A DNA stretch of 64,000 bases from Rhodamnia argentea. Lineage: Eukaryota; Streptophyta; Magnoliopsida; Myrtales; Myrtaceae. Shown in pieces: positions 12,655-24,581 of this stretch (its first letter is position 1; each line of letters opens with the position of its first letter). The notes below the pieces were generated by a model. The model searched no databases, was not told the origin of the DNA, and saw nothing but the letters and a program-made list of their open reading frames with translations. Made by a program: the position numbers and the translations under genes. The stretch lies in assembly GCF_020921035.1 (NCBI RefSeq), contig NC_063156.1:28320283-28384282 (forward strand), in the 5' to 3' direction.

Positions 12655-14425
12655 ATAATTGCTGTTCTGAGATCCGCTTTGCATTGCTTTTGTGTGCGGT
12701 TTTGGTGGCGTTTCGTAATCAACTTCGGCTTTTTATGCGTGTCTGTCCCCCCCTTTCTCTTTGTCGTTCTCTCCATCAATGCGATGTGGCTGTCTTCTTC
12801 TGGGGGAGGCGAGGCGCTGTCTCTCCGAACCTCCGTACACGGGAGACCGTGGTGCGTCCCGCTTTTCCTCGATCCACGGAGCACGCGAGTAGCATTTTGT
12901 GAGTTACTCGCGATCGTGGGTGTGCGTGCCCGCGCTTGCTACTGCGCCTATGATGACTTTTCAGCCAAAACGATATTATTTTCGTGCCAAGTAAATATCA
13001 CGCCAATACCGTTTGCTTTATAGTGTTCATATAAATAGATTTTTAATAGTACTTATTGACGAAATTTTGACGGAAAGTAAATTTACCATACATGTACATA
13101 TTTAATTTTTTTTTGTCTCGCAAAAAAAAGTTTAAGATAAATATGCAGATGTGATTTAGAATTTTTGGCGGTTTTTTGTCATTTCTTTACGTGTATCACT
13201 CGTCAACAACTTTTGGGTACTTTCGATGAAGATTAGAAAAAAGGAAAGCAACTTCCGGGTATGTGGTCTGAAAAAGACCCGAATCTCTGAGAAAATCCTT
13301 GTTGGAATGGATATTTAATGATTAATTAGCGTGGGAAGAGAAGTGTTAATCGAGTAAACCCATTCAAAAAATTGAGAAAAAGAACGCGCGGTTCCCTAGT
13401 TAAAACCCGTCCCTCCCTATATAGCACCCTCCGCACCGTTCCGGGTCGGTCAAGCAAGGCTCAAGCCCCCTTCCACGTTTACTAAAACCGGTTAATAAGC
13501 ACTCAATAATGAATGACAACAATTAATTAATCCGTCCGTTAATCACATCCTAATCACGCGGCTTCCCTCCAATCTTAAATTTGATGTTCCAAACCGCTTT
13601 TTTTTTTTTTGCTTTTTCTCTTTTGAATGTGCTGTGAATTATTGTTCGCGTGTTGAAATGGTCCAAACATAGGACAGATGAGCTAGCCCAGTAGGCTCTT
13701 ACACTGGATGGGGTTAGAAACTTGGAACGTTAGAGCTGGTCAAAAGGCGAAGGAGCTTGACCGGGAAAAAGTACCTAAAGAATTCCAAATATATTACATT
13801 TGGTACCAATACAACTCTAAATATTTTCATAGTGGTAACAATTCAATCGATCCGATCAATTTATGCTGGGAATTACTAACGTGGATGATGGCGGTCCTAT
13901 GCGGTACGGCTGGGCTGACGTAAATATTTTTTTTATTGTGTAATTAAAATATTTTTCGTTGACCAATTATTTCAAATGATACAAACAATCATTTTTTAAG
14001 AAATTATTTTTTCAATCGTTCATTTTCTACTAAATGAATGGAATATAAAAGTATTATCCTTATCGGTAGGTGTTGCCATTCTGGAATTCCTTTTGCCCGC
14101 ACAATATCTATCGTAATATTGTATAAATAGGAAGAATGTAATCAACAAATAAATGGGATTATTATGTTATTTAGCATCTGCGAATTATTCTCTGGACATG
14201 AGGGAGTCAGAACGGTTCATCTCGTCCGAGGAAAGACATACTCTTCCAAGGTTTACCTTAAAGAGAGGTACAAAGGTACGACATTTATAGTACTTTAATA
14301 GGTGCCACCATGTGCGTTTACGCGTAATTTATTTAGATTTTGAATTATAAAAAATATGTTTATGTTGCCAGGGCTCCGGTTCATCGTCTTCCGGTGCGGG
14401 GTTGGACACGGGCGGGTTTATTATA
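12655..14425 (+). repeat. Segmental repeat, unit 1 (diverged partner at 15388-17890)
   Basis: At least four collinear blocks match the 15.39-17.89 kb region. These are 12660-12830 (with the words TTTTGGTGGCGTTT and TCTTCTTCTGGGGG), 13190-13370 (AAAAAGACCCGAATCTCT), 13630-13760 (AGCCCAGTAGGCTCTT, CTGGATGGGGT) and 14150-14420 (GAGGTACAAAGGTAC, CACCATGTGCGTTTA). Open frames are short and broken, so this is either an old non-coding duplication or a dead gene. I recognise no protein in it. Confidence 0.6.
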
Positions 14426-14945
14426 GCATTCCTTCAGGAGATAGTCGGAACCCGGATCTAATCAACCGAAAAATAGGTCCGAGAACCTGTTTCCATTCAA
14501 ATCGATCCGGAAACTGGTTTTAAATTTTGGAAACCAGTTGGAACCGGGTTGGTTCTCGATTCTAAGTATCTAGGAATCGGATCGATTTTTGAAACAATCT
14601 TTAGCAACTGTAAAAAAAAAAATCTTAATCTCGCTTGTCTCACCTCATCTGTTTTTGGTGGCTTGTAATTTATATTGCTTATATTAGGGATTGTTGCTTT
14701 TGATAGATAGTGAGTTTTATTATTCGTACTTTGAATCGTTTCACCGCTACTCATATTATTTTATTAAAAAACTAAAATTTTAAAAAATAGGTTCCGCTGG
14801 ATCGAAAAAATAGGGTAAGTTCCAAAATAGGTTCAAGGAAAAAATGGGTATGTTTCGGGTTTCAAAAATTTGGAACCAGTTATAACAGGGTCGGTTTCAG
14901 AATCTAGGTCCGGAACTTACCCACCCGACCCATGCTCACCCTTAG
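14426..14945. repeat. Degenerate inverted-repeat element
   Basis: The right part (14840-14942) contains words such as TTTGGAACCAGTTA and GGTTTCAGAATCTAGGTCCG. Their reverse complements echo the left part (14480-14580: CCAGTTGGAACCGG, GGTTCTCGATTCTAAG). The far right end reads GACCCATGCTCACCC, like the termini of hAT-type MITEs. No clean target-site duplication was found. Confidence 0.35.
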
Positions 14946-15387
14946 GAAGAGCATACCGTGAAGTTTTACCCAAAAAAGCACAACTTAAAACAATAAAAAT
15001 TAATGCTCCATTTGTTCCGTAAAAAACATGGCATTTTGGAAAATATTTTCGGAGAACTCATTTTTCAGGAAAATGAAAATATTGTTTGGTGTTTGATTGG
15101 CACATGAAAATGAAAATGAACTGGAAAATATTTTCTATTGTTTGGCAAGAAAAAATCAAATTTGATTTTTCGCATCGTCGTTTAACTTGAAATTGATGAA
15201 ATGTATGTGAGGTGTCCTATTTAGCACGATCGGCGCCGTTGTTGATAATTTTTGTAAATTTTTTAATCTTGTATAATTTTCTCAAATTTTTCCATTAATT
15301 TTTCTATTTTATTTTATTTTGTTTTATTCTGTTTTGTTTTGTTGTTTCTTCTCTTTTTGTTTTGTATTCCTTCTGCTTGGCCATGTG

Positions 15388-17890
15388 TTAATGCCGTTTT
15401 GAGATCTGCTATGCATCGTTTGTGTGTGTGGCTTTGGTGGCGTTTGATAATCGATTTGGCTTATATATGTGTCTGTCCTCTTCAACGTGGGTTGTCTTCT
15501 TCTGGGGGCGGCGAGACGCTAACTCTACATCTCCTTAGGGGGGTGGGCCCACCTTTAGTGGGATCATATCATATATAGCAAAGAAGTAGGACCCTTTCAG
15601 AAATGGACGAAAATACCCCTTCAATATAGTTTATGATTAATATCACCAAAAATTTTAAATTTGTACGTATATATATATCCTGATTTAACTTTTACATTGC
15701 AAAATGAAAACCCAAATTGGCATATGCGTGGTGCATTTATCCTAAATTAATTTGTGTATCCCAGAAAATCACAAATTAATATACGTGCCACATTTATCCA
15801 AAACCTGTCATTTCGTGGTCCATTCGTACACGATTTATCCCACAACTCCGGTCAATGTTAACATCAATTGTCATTTCATCCCTAGACGTTCCATTTCAAA
15901 GTGCTTACGCTAAGCTGAATTATAACATTCTATGGGGAAAAAAAAAGGGCCAACAATAAGGCTTGTACCTTCGCTGAGGGAGGAAATATTGAGGTTCTTC
16001 AAATGGAGAATCTTGATTTGAGATCACCGATTGAAATAGAAGGTCGGTCGTCCTCAATGTTGACTAGGTCGAAGTTCATCGAGCTCCTGAACTTGAACCC
16101 AATAACCATCGGCGAAGTGCCGAAAAGAGAAAAAGCTCAAGAGCTGCCCGAGATCGTGAAGATTTGCGTGATTAAGAAAGCAATATTGAAGCGACAATGC
16201 GAAGTTTTTGTAAAAGGTTTGGCACATAAAGAGAAGATAGATGGCAGATTTGTCACGGACACACCAACGAGACAATTTTTTTAGTACAAATTAGTTTGGA
16301 GTAAATGTGATACGGATGTACCAGTTTGGGATCTTTAGTGATAATTACCCCTAAATAAATCGCACTAATGATATCTTGACAATTCGTAGTGCGCAGTAAT
16401 TCTTCTTGGTCATTTTAATTTCTTTCTTACTTTATTAATGATTTGCTCTTCTTTTTTTTAAATTTATCGATTCACTCATCAATTGCCTTCAGCGAATATG
16501 CTTAGAAAAAGACCTGAATCTCTAGGAGTTTTTCCCGCCGATAAGTTGGAATGTATGTCTGCTCTTAACTACCTGTTTGAACTGAGAATTAGTGATTAAT
16601 TATTGCGGAGAAGTACGTGTTAATTAAGCAAAGTCCTCCAAAAAGTTAATCATAAAATAAAGACTATTATGTCATATGCACCAGTGGGACCACAAGAGCA
16701 TAGTCCATACGATCATCCCCAGTGAATTGCTGTCCCTAGATAACACACGAAGGATGAATGTCGAAAATTAATTTTTTATTTTTTGCGTTGTTATTTTAAT
16801 TTTTGATTTTTGCGTGTTTTTTTTTTTTGTTGGGTCCAATTTTTTTTTGGCTTGTTGAAACGGTCGAAAGAGAGGTAGGACAGACGAGTCAGCCCAGTAG
16901 GCTCTTGCGCTGGATGGGGTCGAAACTTCAATCGCGAGAGCTGGTGAAAACGCGGGAGGGACTTGGCTGAATTCAACCAGCCAGGCAACATCTGAAAACG
17001 TGAATCCTAATCATGTGCCGATATTCCTTTGCTTAATCACCTATTTAATTAATTGAAGAACCCGTTTTGATTAAGATACTTGCCCGAATCGAAAGGTGTC
17101 GCCCCGCTCACGAACTCCGCGTCACCGCAACGCTTGTTAAATAACATGATTATCGATGTCTTTTCGTGGAAAAAGGGTTAAAGCCGAGTACAAAAATTTA
17201 AGGTCGCAAATCTATTGAACCTATTTTATCACAAACAAGAAAATATGAAGTAACCCTGTAAGAGAGGTAATGGAAAGAACATAGCGTCCGAATGCTTGTC
17301 GATTCCTAGATTAACAAGCCGGTCAGCAGGACGATTTCCTTTCCCGAAAGCGAACTAAATCATGATCTTATGAAAGACCAAGTTGTTTCGTGAAGTCGAA
17401 TCCTAACCACAATGCCCGAATTTTTGTTTGCGTCGATGAATGTGTTCATACGAATAAGAATCATGAACCAGCAAATCCTAGATTGCCTTTAGAGGCATCA
17501 TCTATATTCGGTTTAATCGGAGAATCTTATCTGATCAAAATCGAAAAACCAGGTATGACTATATACATAATTGTTTTGCAGTTAATTTTTGGGAAATCAA
17601 AACCCAAAGCATATGAACGCGCATATTATGAGGCATCTGAGAATTAATGTCTAAGCATAAAGAAAGTCATAATTGTTCATCTCGATCTATGAAAGACATA
17701 TCTCCGAAGGTCAGAAAGAGGTACAAAGGTACTATGGACCACCATGTGCATGTATGTGTAATTAATTGATGTTCATCTGGTGTTTTTTCCCTAACAAATT
17801 TCTTTTTATTTTTTATTTTTATTTTTAGAGTTATAGTTCTGTTGCTACCGGTTCTTCAATGGCAGGTTGATTATGGCATTCCCTGCCACG
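15388..17890 (+). repeat. Segmental repeat, unit 2 (diverged partner at 12655-14425)
   Basis: Collinear with unit 1: blocks at 15393-15530, 16460-16650, 16840-16975 and 17625-17890. It is longer than unit 1 because an inverted-repeat element (about 15630-16365) and further DNA lie inside it. Shared words include AGCCCAGTAGGCTCTT, CTGGATGGGGTC and GAGGTACAAAGGTAC. Similarity is patchy, so the duplication is old. Confidence 0.6.
15630..16365. mobile_element. Foldback-type element enclosing a 93-codon open frame
   Basis: The left arm (TATCACCAAAAATTTTAAA..., with GTGCATTTATCCTAAATTAA further in) is an imperfect reverse complement of the right arm (GATCTTTAGTGATAATTACC at the end, with AAATTAGTTTGGAGTAAATG further in). 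The arms enclose a less AT-rich centre with an open frame at 16003-16284 (starts MENLDLRSPIEIEGRSSSML, 93 aa). The frame has no domain I recognise. It may be a captured gene fragment or chance. No transposase is present. Confidence 0.45.
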
Positions 17891-18086
17891 ATTACACAAC
17901 GAAATACCATGAAAAGGAAGCCGTTGGTTTTTTAGAAGCAAGAGCACACCAAACATGCCGGATTTTGAGATCCGATTCGACGTAATGTACACAGCCGAAT
18001 GTGCACCGGATCCGAAGATTGGCTTAGTATAACGATGAGTTAACTAGGTTCTTGAATCATGTTGCCGGTCTTGGGAACATGGCTTG
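17891..18086. other. Intergenic, no gene seen
   Basis: Unassigned DNA between the segmental repeat and the next dispersed repeat. Confidence 0.4.
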
Positions 18087-18404
18087 TGTTAGAAGTGTGC
18101 AGCAGGGGATTGATACTTTCACTCGAAAAGATTTCTCTAACACAACTCATACGTGCAACATGACAATTTTTCTCTCAAAAGAATGGGAGAATCGACTCTG
18201 ATATCATTCACTAGAGGCGAGTAGCATAAGCTCGATACCTCCATTTTGGGAGATCCCCAAGAGAGAGTCAATGTCCGAGCTCATCAACATATCCATTTAG
18301 ACCCACATTTATTCAAAAGCTTAATTTATGAATTATGAACCAACTTAGACATATTAACTACTTTTTACCATATCGGTTTTCCGATAAGGGAATTCTCTAA
18401 CACA
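18087..18404 (+). repeat. Short dispersed repeats (copies 3 and 4)
   Basis: 18087 begins TGTTAGAAGTGTGCAGCAG, and a first end CTCTAACACAACTCATACG follows within 60 bp. A second body, 18270-18404, carries ATTCAAAAGCTTAATTTATG, AACTTAGACATATTAAC and the end CTCTAACACA. Both belong to the same family as the copies at 9484 and 9875. They are degraded fossils, perhaps one copy interrupted by rearrangement. Confidence 0.4.
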
Positions 18405-18689
18405 ACAAACACGTGCATCGTAACAGTTTGATCCTTTAACGTGCTCTAAATTAAAGATCTCGACTTGTTGATTCATGACCGTTCAATGTCCTTGAAATCG
18501 ATTGAGGTTCTTGTATTTGCGTATATATCGTCGCGGTGTCTAGTAGCAAGTTTGCGAATCATTTCAAGTTGCATTGTACGATAGGTTTAGAATTTCTCCA
18601 ACAATTATTCCGAATTATATGAGCACTGTCTTGTTGGTCGATTCACACCTCTCAGACCCCCAAAAAAAGAAGAAGCATTACTTGTAATG

Positions 18690-18912
18690 TCTCGAGACCA
18701 AAAAGGTTGTGGTCCGAATCTCGTTTGCGATTCCTGTACCAATCGCGGACCACATTGAGTTGTCTCGATAACAACTTTTTTTTGTCATTTTATTCATCTA
18801 TCAAAATAACACTCGAAAGGTATATAAAATACTTTCAAGTATTTATTTTGTCTTGCAGTGATTTGAGATTTGCTAGACTTAAAAGATCGAATCATAATTT
18901 TGCAAATCTTTA
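18690..18912 (+). repeat. Direct repeat, unit 1 (partner 19213-19462)
   Basis: About 220 bp beginning GAGACCAAAAAGGTTGTGGT and ending in the block GTGATTTGAGATTTGCTAG. It is collinear by eye with 19213-19462 over the whole length, with only scattered substitutions and small gaps. There is no recognisable protein. Confidence 0.6.
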
Positions 18913-19212
18913 ACTAGGGGCATGTCGCCGACAAGTCGGTTAAAGATATTGTACGAAACACGAGTCGATAATGCAGGAGTTGAAGCTCTGATGACTCGCC
19001 CCAGGTGCAGATGCTACTATACGACCCGCACGGTAGTAGTTAGCCGAAACTAACGTTGAGTCTAGCTTCTTCACCGCCACCCCTTTTGTCGCCAAACATA
19101 TATTTTTCTTCCCTATTGGCAGAAAATGCCCTCTATTTATTTTACGTTTGGGGGATCCTGAGGTCCAAACGAGACATAAGACAAAGCGATTTAAGGACTT
19201 ACTTAGGTCCAA

Positions 19213-19462
19213 ACATCACTTGTAATGACTCAAGACCAAAAAGGTTGTGGTCTGCATCTCGATCGCGATTCCTGTATAAATCGTGGTCCACATTGAATTG
19301 TCCATATTGCAATTGCTTTTTGTCAAAAGAAAGATTCTATTCATTAATCAAAATAATACTCGAGAGGTATATACAAAGTTTTCGAGCATTTGTTCTGTCA
19401 TGCAATGATTTGAGATTTGCTAGGCTTGAAAGTCCGAATCGTACTTTCCAAATCATTAAAGT
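19213..19462 (+). repeat. Direct repeat, unit 2 (partner 18690-18912)
   Basis: Contains CAAGACCAAAAAGGTTGTGG, ATCGCGATTCCTGTA and ATGATTTGAGATTTGCTAGG in the same order and spacing as unit 1, plus a small insertion near 19325. The start-to-start distance between units is about 520 bp. Confidence 0.6.
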
Positions 19463-20319
19463 AGAAAACTACGAGACATGTTGAATTAACGGATGAATAT
19501 TTCCAATATAACTAGACACAGATAAAAAAAAAACTATAATCTCTTGAATGATTCGGCCACGAAACACTAAGGAAATGTCGGTGTCTCGTTCTAGAGATAT
19601 TACTAAGAAGAAGCCTGAGTTCGAGCCAATCATCGGAGCGTCAAAAAGTACCCCATCCAAATCTAAAATCTTTGTGTGCCTAATGCGCGTACACCAGTAC
19701 CTCAACAGTCGATTAGACGAGACGTGAAAAAAAAAATATAATTTTGGGAAGATTTACCACCTAGCATTATTGCAAAGTTGTTACATTGGAGATCCTAGCG
19801 CATGGTTACCAGCACACAGTTACAAGTATTTTACCTTGCGGAAATGATTCTTACATTCGCGATGCGGCCATTTTTCACACTAGAAGCTGTTCTATTACAG
19901 TAAGATGCGCATGATCCGATCCGATGATCGAGATAGAGTGGAAAGTCGTGGAAAAGTGGGGTTTGCTCATAAAGGGACGCCCGTCCCAAATTCGTGTCGG
20001 AAAAAAAGTCTCCTTCCTCCCTTATCTTATCATCCATTTCCCTGCGCAATCAATGCGTCCTGTGAAATCCACTGCCCCGCCACTACAGCCATCTCTTGGG
20101 TCCCGGCCACGCCCCGCCTCACGTGACATGGGCCCGCCCCCGCATATTCTTGATTTTCCATAAATTACCGTCGATGTTAAAAATATTTTTCATCGACTAA
20201 TTATAGCAAGCGATACAAGCGGCTATTTTTTAAAAAAAGTATATTTCAATTCATTCATTTTTTTTTTCATTAAACGGACGGAGCTTGGTCCATCGAATCT
20301 CTTGGTATGGCGACAAAAG
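19463..20319. other. Intergenic, no gene seen
   Basis: AT-rich with a more GC-rich patch at 20040-20150. The open frames there overlap one another in several phases and show no domain. Bases 20165-20280 resemble the MITE-like tract at 13940-14045 (shared words around CAAGCGATACAAGCGG / CAAATGATACAAACAA). Confidence 0.4.
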
Positions 20320-20515
20320 GTCACCTCCTGTCTTTTGTGAGATCCAGAGAACGATTCAAATCACGAACGAATGTAGTTGTTTAGCTACGGCATGCCTCAC
20401 GGGGGGAAGCTCCTCGATCATTAGCATCTTATTAAGGCTGCAACGATTGATTCGCGAATGGTGCAGAGTAGCTATTAACTCAATCCGAACATCTCATAGT
20501 AGCCGTGTAACTTTA

Positions 20516-20810
20516 GGCTACGTTCGATCATATGGATTTCTAATTATGATAGCAAATCTAATCCAATGATTTTGCTATATGCGATTTACTGTTTGGTGAA
20601 TCCCAATAATAAAGCCGAATATTTTCACATCCAATTTTGTTCATTGTTTGGTATGAACAATATATTAGTGCGAATGAACCTAAAAGTTGCACAAAAGGAG
20701 ATGGTAAATTGGTAAGAGTCTTTCACGACACTCTTGCTTACTTAATATTTGAATTTTAATACAATTTTAATTTTATTAATTTAAAAAACTTGTTATTAGA
20801 AAAAATAACT
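20516..20810. mobile_element. Truncated Tourist-type MITE in unit A
   Basis: The left end GGCTACGTTCGATCATATGG follows TTA at 20513-20515. It matches the element at 24582-26687 in unit B, but the right end is missing here. The homology stops at about 20815, where unit A passes straight to sequence found at about 26922 in unit B. Confidence 0.55.
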
Positions 20811-21646
20811 TCTACATTAGAGAAGGATTGCTTAGTTTTAGCATTAGAGTTAGGGTTAAATATCACAAAGAAGTCAAACTGGTATATCTGCGATAAATTT
20901 ACTTAAACCAAGTTATTCGATTTATAAAGCCTAATGATCGAAAGATTGTTACTCTTCCTTCTTTAAAAGTACATGTAAACATATAGATTTACCTTTTTGC
21001 TTGTTAAGTCAACTGAGTTATTATCTTGCATTTCAAACGGGTGTTCAAATTGAGCCACCTTCATTATGAGTCGCTCGGGGACCGGAAGGTTCGGGATCAC
21101 TCAGCCCGTGCCTGCAAGCCCCACCAAAACGATGGCAATCGGGAGGTCCTTCCGCACGAGTAGTGCTGCCACTACACAACACCGCACGAAAACCATTCAG
21201 ATGATCGTTCAATGCGCGGATTTAATCATTGTGATCTCGCGTGACAAAATGATTGGTCTCTCCACCAAGGGCGAATCGCCTTTGAAGTGGACCCCGGGGG
21301 GACTTTAGGATGGCCCACGGTCGGCACGGGGCAATAGCGCGTACCGAGACAAAACCTTCCGTGACATATTAAGTCCCCTGTTTTCGTATCAGGTCGTACG
21401 TACGTTCCCCGTGATTAGCGAGGCGGACTCATCTCTTTCCTCAAGTAGAAACCGCCCGAGTTGTTCCCCAACGCCAAACTCCATCTGGGGACGGTTCTCT
21501 CTCTCTGACTCTGACTCTGACCACCATAAGTTCCGTACAAGCCACCTCCCACGTCCCATTTCTCTCCCACCCATAGATTCCTCCTCCTCCTCCTTCTTCA
21601 TCTTCTTCTTCACGAGGTCAAGATTCAAGAACAAGTTCTTGCGACA

Positions 21647-23190
21647 ATGGAAATGGCGAGTGGAGCAGCGACTGGGTTGGGCTTGTTGGAGTGGGAGTGG
21701 GAGTTCGACATGGAGCACCTGGGGTGGATGGTGGACTTCCTCAAGGGGATGGTGAAGCCGCTGATGGCGCTCGCGGTGGTCCTCATGGCGGTTGCCCTTT
21801 CCTACGCCCAGAGGCTCCGCCTGGAGCGAGAGATGCTTTACGCCATCTTCAGGGCTTTCCTTCAGCTCTCCGTCATTGGCTTCGTCCTCCAGTTCATCTT
21901 CAACAGCCAGAACGTCGCCTGGATCGTCCTTGCGTACCTTTTCATGGTATCTCCCCCTCTCCTCTTCGTGCTTTTGGCATTTCCGGTTTATGTTTCGGAT
22001 ACAGAGTTTAGCAGAGAGAGATGCAGAGCATGTTTCTGCTTTCTTGGTTTCTTGTTGCTTCCACTAGCGACTTCATCTGAAAAATTTACCCTTTTTTGCA
22101 TTCATGACCTTAATGATCTTGGAGTGAGATATAAGATAATGAATGTCTCAAAAAAGTTTAGCTTCCCCTGTTTTCTTGATTTTCTCCAGCCTCAGCTAAT
22201 GTCTTTCACTAAAATTAGCTGGAAACCGGAGAAAATGTTCCTTCCTTTTCTTTCCCTTTCTCAAATTCAAATTCAATTTTCAGACAAGTTATCCTCTCTA
22301 TTTGTTCAGTTTCCAGAGAAAGAGATACAGAGCAATATGCCTGAGACATGTTGACTGGTTTTGGTTGAGTAATTGTCTTAGCATCCGACCTCCTTCCTTG
22401 ATGAGAATATAGGCTCTTTCGGTTGTTTTAGGCTCAAGTTCTTGGCCGTCATTTGTTTACGTTAATCCTTTCGTTGACTTTGATTATTCAATCCTTTTAG
22501 GTCTCGGTTGCCGGCTACACGGCCGGTCAACGTGCCAAGCATGTTCCTCACGGCAAGTACATAGCTGGAGCCTCGATCCTCGCCGGAACCGCGGTGACTT
22601 TGTTCTTGCTCGTCCTGCTCAATGTGTTCCCCTTCACTCCTCGGTACATCATCCCCGTCGCGGGGATGATGGTGGGAAATGCAATGACGGTCACTGGTGT
22701 CACCATGAAAAGACTTCGGGATGATATCAGGACCCAAATGAACCTGGTAAGTCTTGATTTCAACCCGCTAATGTTCCGCAATCCGTGAACAGAAGGCCAC
22801 TTTTGATTTTAACAGAATGGAATATGGACGTCCAAGTCCTGAAATTTATGTGAATTTGTAATCTGTCTGTTGCAGGTGGAGACTGCATTGGCTCTCGGCG
22901 CAACCCCGCGCCAAGCGACATTCCAGCAAGTGAAGAGGGCATTGGTCATCGCACTCTCCCCGGTGATCGACAATGCGAAAACCGTGGGCCTCATCTCGCT
23001 CCCGGGCGCGATGACGGGCCTGATAATGGGAGGGGCTTCTCCGATCGAAGCCATCCAGCTGCAGATTGTGGTGATGAACATGCTGATCGGCGCGTCCACC
23101 GTCAGCAGCATCATGTCCACGTACCTGTGTTGGCCGGGATTCTTCACCCAGGCTTATCAGTTGGAAGCCAAGGTGTTCTCCTCAGAGTGA
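21647..23190 (+). CDS. ALS3: ALS3-like UPF0014/FetB-family membrane protein, copy 1
   Basis: Three exons, 21647-21946, 22501-22746 and 22876-23190, all joined in phase 0, give 286 aa. The protein is an all-helical membrane protein of the UPF0014 (bacterial FetB/YbbM) family. Arabidopsis ALS3, the founding plant member (about 270 aa), pairs with the nucleotide-binding subunit STAR1 at the tonoplast/plasma membrane and is needed for aluminium tolerance and root phosphate responses. Diagnostic stretches are VGNAMTVTGVTMKRLRDDI (residues about 158-176), ALALGATPRQA (186-196), SPVIDNAKTVGLISLPGAMT and GASPIEAIQLQIVVMN. About seven hydrophobic helices begin after residue 35. The start is the ATG following the conserved 5' leader; a second Met lies two codons on. 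All conserved motifs are intact and there are no premature stops, so it should be functional. Copy 2 differs at 8 residues. Confidence 0.95.
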
Positions 23191-24387
23191 CGTTCGATTC
23201 GAGCGTCTGTCCACAAAATAACCCTAGCGCAACTCGAAACCGAGACACGAAAGGGATTAAGGAGGACTTCAGGAGATGCACTACAGAAATTGTAGAACTT
23301 CATTTTTTTTGCACCATATTGGGTTATCAATCATTAGTCGAATGAGAAGCTTTTGATATTTTTGGTTGATTGCTTGCTGAGAATCAACCTCCTATGTTGC
23401 TCATTGGCTTCACACAACACAATCACAATTGGTCTCGACAAACAGCAAAATGCAGCAGGAAAATACAAGAGCGACTGGAAGTTTTGACGAATTAAGCAGA
23501 TGTTTAATCTCCAAACCGTCCGCAACCGAGTCTGCTTTCTGTTTTTCCTTTAGAAACGGGTCGATTCGGCTTTAGGCAAGTATGTTGGACTCATGGTTTT
23601 TAGTTTGTAGAGAGATTGTTCTGGGGATCCTAAAAACTGTTCCTATGGAGCACATTCTCCGCCCTTTTCGGATTAATCATGGCTGTGTCGGACAATGATA
23701 CGATCCGGCCACAGCATCCCCTACAATGACAAGAAGTCTAATCACAACACACTACTTGAAGACCAGCTGCTGCAACGAATGCATCGTGGACCGATTTCAA
23801 TTCCGTTCCCGAAGAAGTTGGGCTTCTGTGATGCTCTGAAAGGAATGTAACAATCAAATGGTATGTACTTGTATCCCCCAAGTCAGGTTTCAGGAAATAA
23901 CAGGCATGCTTTGGCATAAACGATGTTTAAGATCAGCTAATACCCGACTCCGTCTGCATCGGTACGTTTCTTTCTCTAACTGGTTCGTCGTCGCGCCATG
24001 CGCTTGAAGGACTGAACACAGGCTTCCGCTCAATGGAGAAGAGATAGAACTACGGCACAGACGGACGGTAAGAAATGGCGGCATTCTCGACGGAGACACA
24101 TTCACACATCAACCGAAGGTGTGCCCTCCCTGGAATCTGAAAATTGATCCCCCGAAAAGAAGACGTGATTGCACATCACAGATGAACAAGTGTAGTTGTC
24201 GAGTTCGAGCAAATGCAGGTCTAACGCCACAAGATGTCATTGGCCTAAGCACTAAAGGATACATCGTCGTCGCGGGATCCAAATTAAGCAGAATGATTTG
24301 GTATACAAAAGTAAAACCTCGGCCGTCAAAACATATTGTATACCAAATCTTGCAATTGAGTTCAGGTCATAGTACTAATGGAGGATC
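23191..24387. other. 3' flank of ALS3 copy 1
   Basis: Homologous to 29883-31147 downstream of copy 2. No gene is supported; the small frames (for example 23890-24105 minus) have no domain. It ends at the duplication joint. Confidence 0.6.
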
Positions 24388-24581
24388 ACCCCGTCTTTCT
24401 TGAGATCAAGAGCATGATCCAAATCACGACCGAATGTAGTTGTTTAGCTATGGCACGTCTCAAGCGGGGAAACTTTTCGATCGTTAGCATCTTATTTGCC
24501 AATCTCGGGCATTCATATCGCAAATGATGCAGAGTAACTGTTAATTCAATCTAAACATCTCATAGTAGTAGTGCACCCCTA

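Larger units (their letters stand above)
20320..24387 (+). repeat. Tandem segmental duplication, unit A (carries ALS3 copy 1)
   Basis: Unit A and unit B (24388-31147) are collinear from a MITE head (20516 vs 24582), through a gene-upstream tract (21060-21400 vs 27760-28050), the three ALS3 exons and introns, to about 1.2 kb of 3' flank. The A/B joint lies at 24380-24390: the left side matches the end of unit B (31122-31147) and the right side (GATCACCCCGTCTTTCTT) matches the start of unit A (about 20320). Coding sequence is nearly identical, while introns and flanks show substitutions and indels. This is moderately old and clearly direct. Confidence 0.9.
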
